This document shows, one piece after another, positions 63,160-64,000 of a DNA stretch of 64,000 nt (within the stretch, counting starts at the first letter, position 1; every line of letters starts with the position of its first letter). Source of the stretch: an uncultured Collinsella sp. (GTDB lineage Bacteria; Actinomycetota; Coriobacteriia; Coriobacteriales; Coriobacteriaceae). The position numbers and the translations under genes were made by a program. Location: contig CAAFPY010000014.1 in assembly GCA_900764955.1 (NCBI GenBank), positions 8,433-72,432 of the forward strand, given 5' to 3'. The notes under the pieces were generated by a model. That model saw nothing but the letters and a program-made list of their open reading frames with translations. It was not told the origin of the DNA and searched no databases.

Positions 63160-64000
63160 ATGATTGCAATTTTAAAGCAGAGCGCCAGCGACGAGGCCGT
63201 CAGCCATATCGTCAGCTGGATTGAGAAAAAGGGCCTGAAGACCGACGTCTCGCGCGGCGAGAACGAGACGATCATCGGCCTGGTGGGCGATACGACCAAG
63301 ATCGACCCGTTCCTGCTCGAGTCCATGGACGTCGTCGAGCGCGTGCAGCGCGTCTCCGAGCCGTTCAAGCGCGCCAACCGCAAGTTCCACCCCGAGGACT
63401 CCGTCATCGACTGCGGCCACGGCGTCAAGATCGGCGGCGATCAGTTCCAGGTCATCGCCGGCCCGTGCTCCGTCGAGGGCGAGAACCTCATCCGCATCGC
63501 CCGCCGCGTGAAAGCCGCCGGTGCCACGATGCTGCGCGGCGGTGCCTACAAGCCCCGCACTTCCCCGTACGCCTACCAGGGCATGGGCCCCGCCGGCCTG
63601 GACCTGCTGTGCGAGGCGTCTGCCGAGCTCGATATGCCGATCGTCACCGAGATCATGGACCCACGCGACGTGCAGGTCTTCCTGGACAAGAAGATCGACG
63701 TCATGCAGATCGGCGCCCGCAACGCCCAGAACTTCCCTCTGCTCAAAGAGGTCGGCAAGACCAAGACTCCAATCTTGCTTAAGCGCGGCATGTCCGGCAC
63801 GATCGATGAGCTGCTCATGGCTGCCGAGTACATCATGAGCGAGGGCAACGACAACGTCATCCTGTGTGAGCGCGGTATCCGCACCTTCGAGACCCGCACC
63901 CGCAACACCTTCGACCTCAACGCCGTGCCGGTGCTCCACCACCTGTCGCACCTGCCCGTCGTTGCCGACCCCAGCCACGCCCCCGGCTACACCCGCCACA
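63160..64000 (+). CDS. aroF: 3-deoxy-7-phosphoheptulonate synthase (class I-beta), 5' part
   Basis: The first 280 codons are present; the gene runs off the right edge. An N-terminal ferredoxin-like (ACT-type) regulatory domain (about 1-75) precedes the barrel with VIAGPCSVE (about 99-107), MLRGGAYKPRTSPYAYQG and ILLKRGMSGTIDE. This is the form in which aromatic products inhibit through the added domain. It condenses PEP and erythrose 4-phosphate, the first step to aromatic amino acids. ATG follows GAGGTGAGAGGCACACC. The leader holds a Tyr/Phe short frame and a terminator. Confidence 0.94.
   Translation, partial: MIAILKQSASDEAVSHIVSWIEKKGLKTDVSRGENETIIGLVGDTTKIDPFLLESMDVVERVQRVSEPFKRANRKFHPEDSVIDCGHGVKIGGDQFQVIAGPCSVEGENLIRIARRVKAAGATMLRGGAYKPRTSPYAYQGMGPAGLDLLCEASAELDMPIVTEIMDPRDVQVFLDKKIDVMQIGARNAQNFPLLKEVGKTKTPILLKRGMSGTIDELLMAAEYIMSEGNDNVILCERGIRTFETRTRNTFDLNAVPVLHHLSHLPVVADPSHAPGYTRH

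Overview
This 64-kb window is chromosomal core sequence from a high-GC Gram-positive bacterium. It most likely belongs to the Coriobacteriia and resembles Collinsella. The clues are an actinobacterial-type integration host factor (mihF-gmk-rpoZ order), frequent GTG/TTG starts with strong Shine-Dalgarno sites, a large fermentative adhE, pyruvate phosphate dikinase with its regulator, and rod-shape genes. The species call is inference from gene content and order; no database was searched.

Layout, left to right. (1) 1-1010, minus: DNA-uptake genes comEC (cut by the window edge) and comEA. (2) 1.1-3.5 kb, minus: mihF-gmk-rpoZ-thiI. (3) 3.8-9.25 kb, minus: pyrimidine operon pyrR-B-C-K-D-F, preceded by a leader whose two hairpins are mutually exclusive. 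(4) 9.35-9.85 kb: rpmB with promoter and terminator. (5) 9.85-10.95 kb: a single-gene REP-associated transposase element bracketed by inverted copies of a palindromic repeat. (6) 11.1-14.6 kb, plus: adhE and an APH-fold phosphotransferase. (7) 14.7-25.1 kb, minus: rpsB-tsf, then pyrH-frr-uppS-cdsA-dxr-rseP-ispG-proS (translation, isoprenoid and envelope lipid synthesis). (8) 25.1-31.8 kb, minus: rplS, rnhB, a broken yraN, comM, dprA, trmFO and xerC. (9) 31.9-39.0 kb, minus: ppdK, then glyQ-glyS-ppsR, with a long near-perfect palindrome between ppdK and ppsR. (10) 39.0-41.6 kb, minus: rpsP-khpA-rimM-trmD-lepB. (11) dinB, plus. (12) 43.0-47.2 kb, minus: rplU-rpmA-obgE-nadD-yqeK-rsfS. (13) 47.2-56.8 kb, minus: mreB-C-D, PBP2, rodA, a DUF697-like protein and two radical-SAM-associated proteins. 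(14) 56.8-62.8 kb, minus: a TPR membrane protein, a cyclophilin, a zinc-ribbon membrane protein and a P-type ATPase. (15) tRNA-Arg(CCG), minus. (16) A DAHP synthase gene, plus, running off the right edge, with a short Tyr/Phe-containing reading frame and a terminator hairpin in its leader.

The observation I rate highest is an identical 20-nt sequence with an 11-bp internal direct repeat. It lies on the same strand 71-75 nt upstream of comEA and of the yraN-comM-dprA gene set, and nowhere else that I noticed. Both sets are DNA-uptake/transformation genes, so this looks like an operator or promoter element of a competence regulon. Other notable points are the in-frame stop in yraN, xerC apparently starting at ATA, the DAHP synthase leader, a roughly 100-residue winged-helix-like insertion in RseP, and the two palindromic repeat systems.

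No CRISPR array, prophage, rRNA operon or replication origin was seen.
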